From: an uncultured SAR116 cluster alpha proteobacterium
GTDB taxonomy: Bacteria; Pseudomonadota; Alphaproteobacteria; Puniceispirillales; Marisalimonadaceae
DNA: 64,000 nt
Direction of reading: 5' to 3'
Assembly (NCBI GenBank): GCA_902590245.1
Contig: CACIWG010000005.1
Location: 19,966 to 83,965, forward strand
Position numbers and translations under genes: made by a program. Numbering within the stretch: the first letter of the stretch is position 1; every line of letters begins with the position of its first letter. The notes beneath the pieces were generated by a model. That model made no database searches, was not told the DNA's origin, and was given only the letters and a program-made list of their open reading frames with translations. Of the stretch, positions 9,063-17,844 are shown in pieces.

Positions 9063-10076
9063 TTATTTTTTAATTAAATCTTTAATATTCCAATTGAAGA
9101 TTACAGAAGTATTTATGTTTGCTAAAAATTGATAACCCTTGGTTTTTTTATTCAAATCATGGGCCTCATTTATAGTTTTAGGATTATTAGATTGAGCAGA
9201 TATCTCAATCCAAGATTCTTCAGAGTCTTTTGATTTTTCTATAAATTTTAATTTTAAAATAAGACCATCTTTAAACTCATAAAAAATAATATTATTATTA
9301 TTTTTTTTAATTTTATTTACTTTTCTAACATCGTAAAAATAAAAGGCGTCAATTACTTCAGCTACTTGCTTTAGTTTTTCTTCGTCAATTTTTAAATCTG
9401 GATTATTTTTTAAAGATAGTTTTCTATCTTTTGATTCAATTTCAAAAATAATTTTTTTTCTTTTAACAGAGATTGAAGAAAGTTTTTCTTGATCTAATTT
9501 AAGTAATAAACTGTTAAACCAATCTGATTTTCCAGAGGGCATTCTCAATGCCCCTTTTAATAGATATGCTTGATTATCTTTATCATAACGAGCAAATTGA
9601 CCGCCGCTTATTCCTCCTACAGTATTATCGATTTTACCTAATAAAATAGATTTGAATATCTTCTGATCTTTAGTAAAAAAAGTTATTTTTGTTGCAGGCT
9701 CGTTATCATCATTATTTTCCTTGAATTTATCAATAGCAACCAAATTTAATTCATTATGTCTTTCAGGATTGTTTGTTTTCTTTTCTTCGATTCTTAATAA
9801 AGATAAACTTGTTATGAAACTTTCCCAAACATTCGCTTTAAAAGGATAGCCAGAAGTTTCAATAAATGAATTATTTTTATTAATTAATTCCATATCAAGA
9901 TCTCTTCCTGTAATCTTTATTTTTTGTATGTCATTTAATTTAGACGGAAGATTTTCAATAAAAGTATTACCTCGCTCTGAAAAAAGATTTGAGTCTTTGT
10001 TTTTTAATACAGAATAGGATGCCAATCCCAGGAAAATTGCAGTTACAATTGATAGCTTAGTAAAATTGCTTGTCAT
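9063..10076 (-). CDS. DUF4340 protein, last gene of GldG-type ABC operon
   Basis: This 337-residue protein has a single N-terminal membrane anchor (LSIVTAIFLGLASYSVL), and its remainder is likely periplasmic. It fits DUF4340, which usually accompanies GldG-like ABC systems. Features are KIKITGRDLDMELI early on, then KANVWESFITSL, and an N-G-G-x-S-G-G-like stretch (VGGISGGQFARYD) as in the family. It follows the GldG-like gene by 20 bases and is probably cotranscribed with it. Its biochemical role is unknown. Confidence 0.75.
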   Translation of the reverse strand: MTSNFTKLSIVTAIFLGLASYSVLKNKDSNLFSERGNTFIENLPSKLNDIQKIKITGRDLDMELINKNNSFIETSGYPFKANVWESFITSLSLLRIEEKKTNNPERHNELNLVAIDKFKENNDDNEPATKITFFTKDQKIFKSILLGKIDNTVGGISGGQFARYDKDNQAYLLKGALRMPSGKSDWFNSLLLKLDQEKLSSISVKRKKIIFEIESKDRKLSLKNNPDLKIDEEKLKQVAEVIDAFYFYDVRKVNKIKKNNNNIIFYEFKDGLILKLKFIEKSKDSEESWIEISAQSNNPKTINEAHDLNKKTKGYQFLANINTSVIFNWNIKDLIKK

Positions 10077-10096
10077 AAAATATAATTCCTTAAATT

Positions 10097-11932
10097 TTAA
10101 TGTATTATCTTCTTTGGTTTAGGTCTTCTAATGGCAATAATAAGAGCTAATCCAGCAATTAAAATTGGTATCAAGCCTATATTGATGAACATAATTTTTG
10201 TTTTTAAATTATCAACATCACTTCTCAATTGAAATTTAACATTTCTAAGCTCAGCTCTCGTAGTCATCATTTCTGATTTAAATCCATCTATTGCTTTAAT
10301 TGTTTCAGGAGAAATTACATCACTTTCATTATTATTTTTCTTAGTAAGAATTTGAATCTTGTTTTCCATTTTTTCAAGTTTGGATACTAATTCTCTTTCC
10401 TTACTTAAGAATTTTTCTTCAGCAGATTTTTCTAGTTCAACTATTTTAGTAAATGGTTTCCAAGAAATACCCTTACCTCTTATCTCAGATAAAAATGACC
10501 CACCAATCATGTTTTCAACTACATTTAAAACAAAATCACCATTATTTGCGAAAGCAGAAACAATTTCCTGCCCAAGTAAATTTTGTTTTGTCAGCCAATT
10601 TCTATCCATTAACATGTCTGCATCACTTACTATTAGAATATTAGACATTTGTGATGATTTTTTGAGTCCGGTTTTCTTTTTAACGCCTTTTGGGAAAGCT
10701 GAATTTAGGTTATCTCTTAACCAACCAGATATTATAATTTTCTTATTATCAATTTTTAAATCCTTTATTAAATCTCTAGGATCAGATTTTGAATCACCTG
10801 CTTTGTCTGAATCAACTAAACCAGATATTTCACTGGACGTAATAAGTGGATCAAATTTAATTCCATCTTTAGGGTTTAAACCACCAGCGTTTGTAAATAT
10901 TATATTAGAAAGTTGGGCTAGTACACCGTCATTCTGATTAAGACCCTCATCAGTTACTTGTATCCAAGGATAGTTTGAAACTTCAACTTCTCGACCTTTA
11001 ATATTTCTAACGGTTCTCAGAGCATATTTTTTATCAGCAATAGATTTTTTGTTATTAAAATTAATTCCCCAAGTATCTAATAATTTTTTTAAATCAGAAC
11101 GAGGATTTAAAGCTGGCATTCCAGGATTAATACTCACTTCTGTTTCAGCATAAGGATCTAAAAATATTAATGTTGAACCACCTTTTAACACCCACTGTTC
11201 TATCATAAAAAGAGTTTCATCAGGGTAATATTTTGGGTTAATGAGCATTAAAACTTTTGTATTTTCTGGGAGTTCTGAAGCATTGTCTTTAACAAATTCC
11301 ACATCAAATAGTGATTTCATTTGGGTTAAAACTTGCTGTTCAGGCTTTCCTATTCTTGAATTAGCTTCTAAACCAAGGTTATCGATTATGCTGATTTTTG
11401 GTTTTTTTGTTTGTGCCAATTCAGCGATTAATCTTGTTAAATCATATTCTAGAAATGGTTCTCTTTCAGGAGAAAAAACATTAATATTTTTTTGACCAGT
11501 CGTTGAATTCGTGGCAGCCAGTCCAAAATATAGTGGATCATTATTATTCGATCCTCCAAAAGGACTAATACCCATACCTACTGCTCTATCTTCTTGATCA
11601 GAAAATGGTTTAGGATCGATAATTTCTAGAGTAATTTTACCGTCAGACATGTTGGCGTATGAATAAAGTAAAGATTCTACTCTGTTGGCGTAAGTAGATA
11701 ATTGAGGAGCAATCTCTACAAGTGTACTAGACATGAATAGCCTTAAATGTATTGGTTCATCAATATTCTTCAGAAATTTCTTTGTACCTGAACTTATTGT
11801 ATAAAGGTTATTTTGTGTAGTGTCTAAACTAACTCTGTTAAAAGTATTATTTGAAAATATATTTAAACTAAAGAAACAAATGATAGATAAAAATATAGAT
11901 AATTTTAAAATATTATTTTTTGAAATTTTCAT
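10097..11932 (-). CDS. GldG-like ABC transport auxiliary protein
   Basis: This 611-residue protein has an N-terminal signal anchor (LKLSIFLSIICFFSLNIFS), a large extracytoplasmic region and a C-terminal membrane helix (IMFINIGLIPILIAGLALIIAI). The motifs NNLYTISSGTKKFLKNIDEPI and RLFMSSTL are typical of the Gld/ABC_transp_aux family. A coiled-coil-like charged segment (about residues 505-570) precedes the last helix. It shares an operon with the ATPase and ABC-2 permease upstream and DUF4340 downstream. In Bacteroidota GldG is linked to gliding; in proteobacteria the substrate is unknown. No gliding genes are in this window. Confidence 0.85.
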   Translation of the reverse strand: MKISKNNILKLSIFLSIICFFSLNIFSNNTFNRVSLDTTQNNLYTISSGTKKFLKNIDEPIHLRLFMSSTLVEIAPQLSTYANRVESLLYSYANMSDGKITLEIIDPKPFSDQEDRAVGMGISPFGGSNNNDPLYFGLAATNSTTGQKNINVFSPEREPFLEYDLTRLIAELAQTKKPKISIIDNLGLEANSRIGKPEQQVLTQMKSLFDVEFVKDNASELPENTKVLMLINPKYYPDETLFMIEQWVLKGGSTLIFLDPYAETEVSINPGMPALNPRSDLKKLLDTWGINFNNKKSIADKKYALRTVRNIKGREVEVSNYPWIQVTDEGLNQNDGVLAQLSNIIFTNAGGLNPKDGIKFDPLITSSEISGLVDSDKAGDSKSDPRDLIKDLKIDNKKIIISGWLRDNLNSAFPKGVKKKTGLKKSSQMSNILIVSDADMLMDRNWLTKQNLLGQEIVSAFANNGDFVLNVVENMIGGSFLSEIRGKGISWKPFTKIVELEKSAEEKFLSKERELVSKLEKMENKIQILTKKNNNESDVISPETIKAIDGFKSEMMTTRAELRNVKFQLRSDVDNLKTKIMFINIGLIPILIAGLALIIAIRRPKPKKIIH

Positions 11933-11933
11933 A

Positions 11934-12680
11934 TTAATCAGCTTTTTTTAATTGAACTAAAAAGATATTGATAGATATACAAATCATAATCATAGAAATA
12001 AAAAAGATAAAAGTCGTTAAGTCTAGAACGCCATATTGAATTCTCTTAAAATGAGATAAAAAAGAAAAAGACTGGATAACTTCAGTCAACCATAAAGGCG
12101 CCCATGACCTAACGCTAGCCAAAACAAGTCCAAATCCAGACATAACCAAAATGAAACAGCTGATTGTTGAAACAATAAACGCTATTACTTGATTTTTTGT
12201 TAACATGGAAAGACAAGATGTTAAGGATAAAAAACATCCCGCCATTAACCAGCTCCCTAAGTAAGAAATAAAAATAACACCATTATCAGGTTCACCTAAA
12301 TAATTTACAGTTATCCATATTGGAATTGTCATTATGATAGCTAGTAGTGTAAAAAACCAACTAGCTAAAAATTTACCAAGTACTAATTGAGAGTTCGTCA
12401 CTGGTAATGTCATTAACAATTCAATAGTACCAGACTTTCTTTCTTCTGCCCACAGTCTCATTCCAATTGCGGGCATAAGAATTAAAAAAAGCCATGGATG
12501 CCATACAAAAAAAGAATTCAAATCAGCTTGACCTCTCTGAAAAAATTGTCCCATAAAAAAAGTCATTCCTGCTGATAATGCTAAAAAGACAAGAAGAAAG
12601 ATTGAAGCTAAAGGTGTTCTAAAATAACCAGTAAATTCTCTATTAAAAATGATCATTAATTTTTCAATATAAAGTTTCAT
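11934..12680 (-). CDS. ABC-2 type permease (GldF-like)
   Basis: This 248-residue inner-membrane protein has six hydrophobic segments and the ABC-2 signature: FNREFTGYFRTPLASIFL at the start and MRLWAEERKSGTIELLMTLPVT, the amphipathic coupling region. It lies one base before the GldG-like gene and 7 bases after the ATPase gene, so the four genes form a compact operon. The family arrangement suggests a dimeric transporter with the ATPase next to it. Confidence 0.88.
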   Translation of the reverse strand: MKLYIEKLMIIFNREFTGYFRTPLASIFLLVFLALSAGMTFFMGQFFQRGQADLNSFFVWHPWLFLILMPAIGMRLWAEERKSGTIELLMTLPVTNSQLVLGKFLASWFFTLLAIIMTIPIWITVNYLGEPDNGVIFISYLGSWLMAGCFLSLTSCLSMLTKNQVIAFIVSTISCFILVMSGFGLVLASVRSWAPLWLTEVIQSFSFLSHFKRIQYGVLDLTTFIFFISMIMICISINIFLVQLKKAD

Positions 12681-12687
12681 GATTCTC

Positions 12688-13401
12688 CTATTTTGTGATT
12701 TTTCTGAATATTGAATCTAAATTTTCTTTTTTATTCTTTAATATGTCTTTTGTCTCTTTATTTAAGAGTACTTTCCCCGAAGAAATTATGATAGTCCTAG
12801 AACATACAGCCTCAACTTCTTCGAGAATATGAGTCGAAATAATAATTCCTTTATTTTTAGAGATTGATTTAATTAGTTTTCTCATTTCAAATTTTTGATT
12901 TGGGTCTAATCCATCCGTTGGCTCATCTAATATCAAGATATCAGGATCATGAATTAAAGCTTGTGCAATTCCAACTCTTCTTTTGTACCCTTTGGATAAT
13001 GTTTCAATTATTTGATTTTGAACCTCTGAAAGATTTATATCTTTAAGCATTATTTCTAATCTTTTTTCAAGAAGTTCATCTTTTAAACCTCTCATTTTAC
13101 CAACAAAATATAAAAATGATTTAACAGTCATATCTGAATAGGATGGAGCACCTTCTGGTAGATAGCCGATAATAGATTTTGCATTAATTGGATCTTTTGA
13201 AAGATCAATTTTTTTTATTTCAATTGATCCAGAATCAGCTTCAAGAAATCCAGTAAGCATTTTCATTGTTGTCGATTTACCGGCGCCGTTTGGTCCTAGA
13301 AAACCGATAACCTCTCCAACATCCAGTGAAATGCTAATATCTGAAACAGCATTGATATTACCAAATGACTTGTATAAGTTTTTTGCTTCTAATAAGTTCA
13401 A
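12688..13401 (-). CDS. ABC transporter ATP-binding protein (GldA-like)
   Basis: This 237-residue nucleotide-binding subunit powers the adjacent ABC-2 permease. Walker A is GPNGAGKS (residues 36-43), the signature motif is LSKGYKRRVG, Walker B is ILILDEPTDGLDPNQ, and the switch His is in IISTHILEEVE. The start is TTG (13401), preceded by GAGG at 5 bases, so the alternative initiator is well supported. It is the first gene of the four-gene operon running down to DUF4340. Confidence 0.92.
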   Translation of the reverse strand: MNLLEAKNLYKSFGNINAVSDISISLDVGEVIGFLGPNGAGKSTTMKMLTGFLEADSGSIEIKKIDLSKDPINAKSIIGYLPEGAPSYSDMTVKSFLYFVGKMRGLKDELLEKRLEIMLKDINLSEVQNQIIETLSKGYKRRVGIAQALIHDPDILILDEPTDGLDPNQKFEMRKLIKSISKNKGIIISTHILEEVEAVCSRTIIISSGKVLLNKETKDILKNKKENLDSIFRKITK

Positions 13402-13471
13402 TATATCCTCGATGGAAGTTCAGATTTATGAAATATTTAATAAAATTTAATTTTTTTTCAAGTTAAATAAA

Positions 13472-14881
13472 TTAAAAGTTATCTAAATTTGGGAACTCTG
13501 GCTGACCAAATTCTTTTTCAAGTGCTATTCCTATCTCTATTGCCTTGCTATCATTTCCATTAGCACATAAAACCTGTAGACCTACTGGTAAGCAAGTATC
13601 ACTTTTATAGTCATTACAATATTTTTGAATAGGGTAGCTTATACCACATAAGTTAAATAAGTTTCCTGGTTGAGTGTTGGCAGAAGAAAGTAAACTTCTA
13701 TCATGAAGTTTTCCGTTTATTTCACAATCTTCAACCTTCATTGCTCTCATTACTGTAGTTGGAGAAATCAAAGCATCATAATCCTTAAAGAAGTCTGAAG
13801 CCATTATTTCTAATTCTTTTAATCTATTTTTGAATTTTAAATAGTCTGCCGATTTAACATCTAATCCAACCTTAGCTCTTTTAGCTGTAACAGGATCCAT
13901 ATTATCGCAATTCTCTAAAAACCTTTTTTCTCCAAAAGCATAGATAATTTCTGATCCTACTATTGGGGGAAAAAGATTAACTCTTTCCAAAGCTTCAGGA
14001 ATATCTAGTTCAATTAAGGTAGCTCCTTTTTCTTTTAATTTTTCACAAATTTTTTCATAGGCATTTTGAACTTCTTCATCCAGATCATCTGTGAAAGGTT
14101 TACCTAATTTAGCTAACTTTAGATTATTAAGATGAATAGGCCCTAAATCTTTAGTTACGCCAGATCCATATGTTTCAAATATGGTTTTTATATCCTCAAA
14201 TGACCTTGCTAATGGTCCTGGAGTGTCAAGTGTAGGTGAAAGTGGAAAAATACCATCAGTAGGCCAAACATCCTTTGTAGTTTTTAAACCAGCAACGCCC
14301 GTTAAAGATGCAGGTATTCTTACTGATCCTCCGGTATCGGTTCCAATTGCAAATGGTGTTAAACCAGATGCAACTGCGACTGCAGAGCCACTACTTGATC
14401 CACCTGGAATTCTATGAGTTTCTAAATCCCAGGGGTTCCATGGTGTTCCTCTATGTTTATTTAGGCCAGTTGCTCCTAGCGCAAATTCGACTGTATGCGT
14501 TTTTCCTATAACAACGCATCCTAATTCTTTAAGTCTTTTTACAAGATTCCCTTCTTTACCAGTAATGTCATCGGAATTTACCATAGATCCGTTTGTTGTC
14601 GGCATGTTATTTACAGAACAAATATCCTTTATCGCTACTGGCAAACCCATTAGAGGGCCTAGGTCAACTCCTGACTTTAATAATTTATCAATAGCGATTG
14701 CATTATTAATAGCTATTTTTTCATCGATGAAAATGAAAGCATTCAATTTATCATTTACGGCTTTTATTCTATTTAAATAAGACGTTACAATTTGCTCACA
14801 ATTAATTTTACCTTTTCTTAATTTTTTAGCAAAAAAATTTATACTTATATTTAAAAGTGGGTCATTAGGTAGGTTAGACAA
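13472..14881 (-). CDS. Amidase-signature-family hydrolase
   Basis: This 469-residue amidase has a complete Ser-cisSer-Lys triad: Lys85 in PVAIKD, Ser162 in PGGSSSGSA and Ser186 in TDTGGSVRIPA. The GatA, allophanate hydrolase and aryl-amidase groups share this core. No gatC or gatB is adjacent, so it is probably a catabolic amidase rather than the tRNA-dependent amidotransferase subunit; the substrate is not evident. The start is TTG at 14881 with AAAAGGAG 7 bases upstream; the overlapping ATG is out of frame and stops at once. A small membrane-anchored protein gene lies 12 bases upstream on the same strand. Confidence 0.9.
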   Translation of the reverse strand: MSNLPNDPLLNISINFFAKKLRKGKINCEQIVTSYLNRIKAVNDKLNAFIFIDEKIAINNAIAIDKLLKSGVDLGPLMGLPVAIKDICSVNNMPTTNGSMVNSDDITGKEGNLVKRLKELGCVVIGKTHTVEFALGATGLNKHRGTPWNPWDLETHRIPGGSSSGSAVAVASGLTPFAIGTDTGGSVRIPASLTGVAGLKTTKDVWPTDGIFPLSPTLDTPGPLARSFEDIKTIFETYGSGVTKDLGPIHLNNLKLAKLGKPFTDDLDEEVQNAYEKICEKLKEKGATLIELDIPEALERVNLFPPIVGSEIIYAFGEKRFLENCDNMDPVTAKRAKVGLDVKSADYLKFKNRLKELEIMASDFFKDYDALISPTTVMRAMKVEDCEINGKLHDRSLLSSANTQPGNLFNLCGISYPIQKYCNDYKSDTCLPVGLQVLCANGNDSKAIEIGIALEKEFGQPEFPNLDNF

Positions 14882-14893
14882 TCATATCTCCTT

Positions 14894-15292
14894 TTAATTT
14901 TTAAATTGATCTTTCATTGATTTAAATATTCCTTTAAGTCTTGGTGAAGTAGTGCAATCTGCCTCAAGAATAACATTTTCTTTCACATCAACAAACATTC
15001 CATCATATCTAATGGCTGGATATTTTGGGTTTGCTCTTAGTTGAAGTTTTCTGTCTGACTTTAATCTTAATCTTGCAATTTTATTTCTAAAAGGGACTAT
15101 TATGTCAGTACCTGGCACAGCTACAACAAATGAGTCATCGTCCAGTGAACATTTGTTATCTAATTTGACAGTAACAGACATCATTTTAACTTCTTTAAAA
15201 GCATTTTGTACATTTGGCATTCCAAACCATACTATTGCAAAAATAAATAATATTCCTAAAATACCAATTAGAATTTTTGCTATCATTTTCAT
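14894..15292 (-). CDS. Hypothetical membrane-anchored protein
   Basis: I do not recognise a family. The 132-residue product has one N-terminal hydrophobic segment (ILIGILGILFIFAIVWFGM), then a mainly beta-rich polar region with VVAVPGTDIIVPFRN and two Cys (CSLDDD and DCTTSPRL) that could pair if exported. It is probably anchored in the inner membrane with the rest in the periplasm. It is the upstream neighbour of the amidase on the same strand with a 12-base gap, so the two are probably cotranscribed. Coding is supported by the uninterrupted frame and the transmembrane start. Confidence 0.65.
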   Translation of the reverse strand: MKMIAKILIGILGILFIFAIVWFGMPNVQNAFKEVKMMSVTVKLDNKCSLDDDSFVVAVPGTDIIVPFRNKIARLRLKSDRKLQLRANPKYPAIRYDGMFVDVKENVILEADCTTSPRLKGIFKSMKDQFKN

Positions 15293-15379
15293 TATAATTT
15301 ATTATACACATAAATACGTAAAAAAAATTAATAAACCATGATTATAAAATAAATTTATATATATTTAAATTAATACATT

Positions 15380-16564
15380 ATGTCAGAATTTGAACGGATA
15401 AATAGACTACCAACTTACGTTTTTCAAGAAGTCAACGACTTAAAAGCAAAGTTGAGGCATAAAGGAAAAGATATTATTGATTTTGGTATGGGTAACCCTG
15501 ATATGCCTACACCAAGTCATATCCGTGAAAAACTTCAAGAAACAGTCAACAAACCTGGTACAGGACGATATTCTACAAGTAGAGGAATACCAGGGTTAAG
15601 GAAAGCACAAGTTTCTTATTATGAACGAAGATTTGGTGTTAAATTAGATCCAGATAAAGAAGTTGTTGTTACACTTGGATCAAAAGAAGGGTTAGCTAAT
15701 CTTGCTCAAGCAATTACATCTCCAGGTGATATAATTTTATCACCAAATCCATCATATCCAATTCACCCATATGGATTTATTATCGCCGGAGCATCATTAA
15801 GGCATTTGCCAGCAATGGAAGATGGACAATTTAATCAAGAATTATTTTTAGAAAAATTAGATAGAGCTATCCGACATTCAGTACCTTCTCCAAAAGCAGT
15901 GATTGTATCTTTTCCATCTAATCCAACTGCCCAGATTGTTGATTTGGGTTTTTATGAAGAAGTTGTCAAAATAGGATTGAAATATAATACGTTTATTTTA
16001 TCTGACTTGGCTTACGCAGAAATTTATTTTGGTGATAATCCCCCACCATCTATTTTACAAGTTAAAAATTCTAAGAAAATTTGTGTAGAATTTACATCAA
16101 TGTCTAAAACATATGCTATGGCAGGTTGGAGAATTGGGTTTGCTGTTGGAAATAAAAACCTCATTGCGGCACTTACCAAAATTAAATCTTATTTAGATTA
16201 CGGCGCTTTTACTCCAGTACAGGTTGCAGCTGCATCAGCTTTAAATGGTCCACAAGATTGTGTTAAAAATATTAGAAATACCTATAAGTCTAGAAGAGAT
16301 ACTTTGATAAAATCTATGTCAAGAAGTGGGTGGGAGATTCCCAAACCAGAGGCAAGTATGTTTGCTTGGGCACCAATTCCAAAAATGTACGAGAAAAAAG
16401 GATCTTTAGCCTTTTCAAAAGATTTAATGCTAAAAGCAAGTGTGGCTGTTGCTCCAGGTATAGCCTTTGGAGAATATGGAGAAGGATTTGTAAGAATTGG
16501 CCTTGTAGAAAATGATCATAGAATAAGACAAGCAGCCAAAAATATAAAGAAACTATTAGGTTAA
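15380..16564 (+). CDS. alaC: Class I/II PLP aminotransferase, AlaC-like
   Basis: This 394-residue fold-type I aminotransferase probably interconverts alanine and glutamate with pyruvate and 2-oxoglutarate. Its start, FERINRLPTYVFQEV and DFGMGNPDMPTP, is typical of the AlaC/YfdZ branch. PLP-binding residues include the Lys in SMSKTYAMAGWRIGF, the Asp/Tyr in ILSDLAYAEIYF and the Arg in FVRIGLVEN. An ATG directly precedes the alignable start. Its last 9 bases overlap the convergent FAD oxidoreductase. Confidence 0.88.
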   Translation: MSEFERINRLPTYVFQEVNDLKAKLRHKGKDIIDFGMGNPDMPTPSHIREKLQETVNKPGTGRYSTSRGIPGLRKAQVSYYERRFGVKLDPDKEVVVTLGSKEGLANLAQAITSPGDIILSPNPSYPIHPYGFIIAGASLRHLPAMEDGQFNQELFLEKLDRAIRHSVPSPKAVIVSFPSNPTAQIVDLGFYEEVVKIGLKYNTFILSDLAYAEIYFGDNPPPSILQVKNSKKICVEFTSMSKTYAMAGWRIGFAVGNKNLIAALTKIKSYLDYGAFTPVQVAAASALNGPQDCVKNIRNTYKSRRDTLIKSMSRSGWEIPKPEASMFAWAPIPKMYEKKGSLAFSKDLMLKASVAVAPGIAFGEYGEGFVRIGLVENDHRIRQAAKNIKKLLG

Positions 16565-17785
16565 AGAATTAAAAAAGTTTTTTAAATTTAAATCACTTGT
16601 AAAAAGATCTTTTTTAAGAAGATGTCTTTTTTCCCAATTATTTTTCATAATCAAGTGGTGTCCTGGACTATTGATGCTTTCAACTGCCTGCAGTTGATTA
16701 TCTACAAATATAAAATTAGAAAATTTAGAGCTTTCTTGAGAACCTAGTACTTTGGTTTCAATATTTGAATTTAAATCTAATAGCCCTACTATTTGAAGTT
16801 TTATATTAAGTTGATCAGACCAAAACCATGGCACAAAATTATAATGTTCTTTCATGCCAAGAATATTTTTTGCAACTGTCTTTGCCTGATCTGTTGCATT
16901 TTGTATAGACTCTAATCTAACTTCTTTTGAATAGTAATCAAAAAAACAACAATCTCCAATTGCATAAATATCATCAATATTAGTTTCTAAAAAGGAGTTA
17001 ACTTTAATTTTATTAAATTCATTTACTTTAATACTTTTAAATAATAAATCATTTGGTTGAGAGCCAGCGGATATTAGTACCATTCCAGAATTTATTTTTG
17101 TATCATCAGATAAAACAATATTCATTGTAGAGTTTTCATCAGATTTAAAAGATTTAAAAGATTTATTGAATATGAACTTTATTCCAGATTTTGCGTAATA
17201 ATTTATTAGCCATCTAGATAAATCTTTAGATATAGATCTTCCCATTACATTTTTACTATTTTCAATTATTGTAACATCTTTATTTAATTGAAGTGCTGTT
17301 GTGGCAATTTCTAATCCAATAAAACCTGCACCAATAATAGTAATAGATTGAATTTCAGAAATTTTTTTTCTAATTCTCTTAGAGTCCTCTAAATTTCTCA
17401 AAGAAAAAAAAGTACCTTTATGATACTCTTCAGTATCTATTCCTAAAAGATTATTTTTAGATCCAGTAGCAATTACTAATTTGTCATAATGATATAAATT
17501 ATCTTCTTCATCACTTAATGATTTATTTTTATGATTTATGAATTTGATATTTGTGTTTAGTTTTAAATCAATTTTGTTATTAACATACCATTCCTTACTT
17601 CTGAGAAGAGCTTCTTTTGTATCAAATGATTTAATGTATGACTTTGAGAGGGGTGGTTTTTGATACGGTAATGTATTCTCTTGATCAAATATTTCAATTT
17701 TTCCAGAGAATCCTAAATTTCTTAAACTTGCTGCAGTTTCTATTCCTGCGTGCCCTGCTCCAATAATTAAAACTTTATTATCCAT
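16556..17785 (-). CDS. FAD-dependent ferredoxin/rubredoxin reductase-like oxidoreductase
   Basis: This 409-residue protein is of the rhodocoxin/putidaredoxin-reductase type. The FAD motif VLIIGAGHAGIETAASLR opens the protein, YQKPPLSKSYI is the family hallmark, IIGAGFIGLEIA is the NAD-binding motif, and IYAIGDCCFFD is the second FAD contact. The C-terminal segment resembles the reductase-C domain. Such enzymes normally pass NADH electrons to a small ferredoxin for a P450 or Rieske oxygenase; no such partner is adjacent, so the acceptor is unknown. It is convergent with alaC and divergent from the gamma-glutamyltransferase homologue. Confidence 0.85.
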   Translation of the reverse strand: MDNKVLIIGAGHAGIETAASLRNLGFSGKIEIFDQENTLPYQKPPLSKSYIKSFDTKEALLRSKEWYVNNKIDLKLNTNIKFINHKNKSLSDEEDNLYHYDKLVIATGSKNNLLGIDTEEYHKGTFFSLRNLEDSKRIRKKISEIQSITIIGAGFIGLEIATTALQLNKDVTIIENSKNVMGRSISKDLSRWLINYYAKSGIKFIFNKSFKSFKSDENSTMNIVLSDDTKINSGMVLISAGSQPNDLLFKSIKVNEFNKIKVNSFLETNIDDIYAIGDCCFFDYYSKEVRLESIQNATDQAKTVAKNILGMKEHYNFVPWFWSDQLNIKLQIVGLLDLNSNIETKVLGSQESSKFSNFIFVDNQLQAVESINSPGHHLIMKNNWEKRHLLKKDLFTSDLNLKNFFNSLT

Positions 17786-17844
17786 TAATTATTAGAAATT
17801 AATTTGATTTGATATAATAATCAAGTAACTGTTACAATTTAAAA

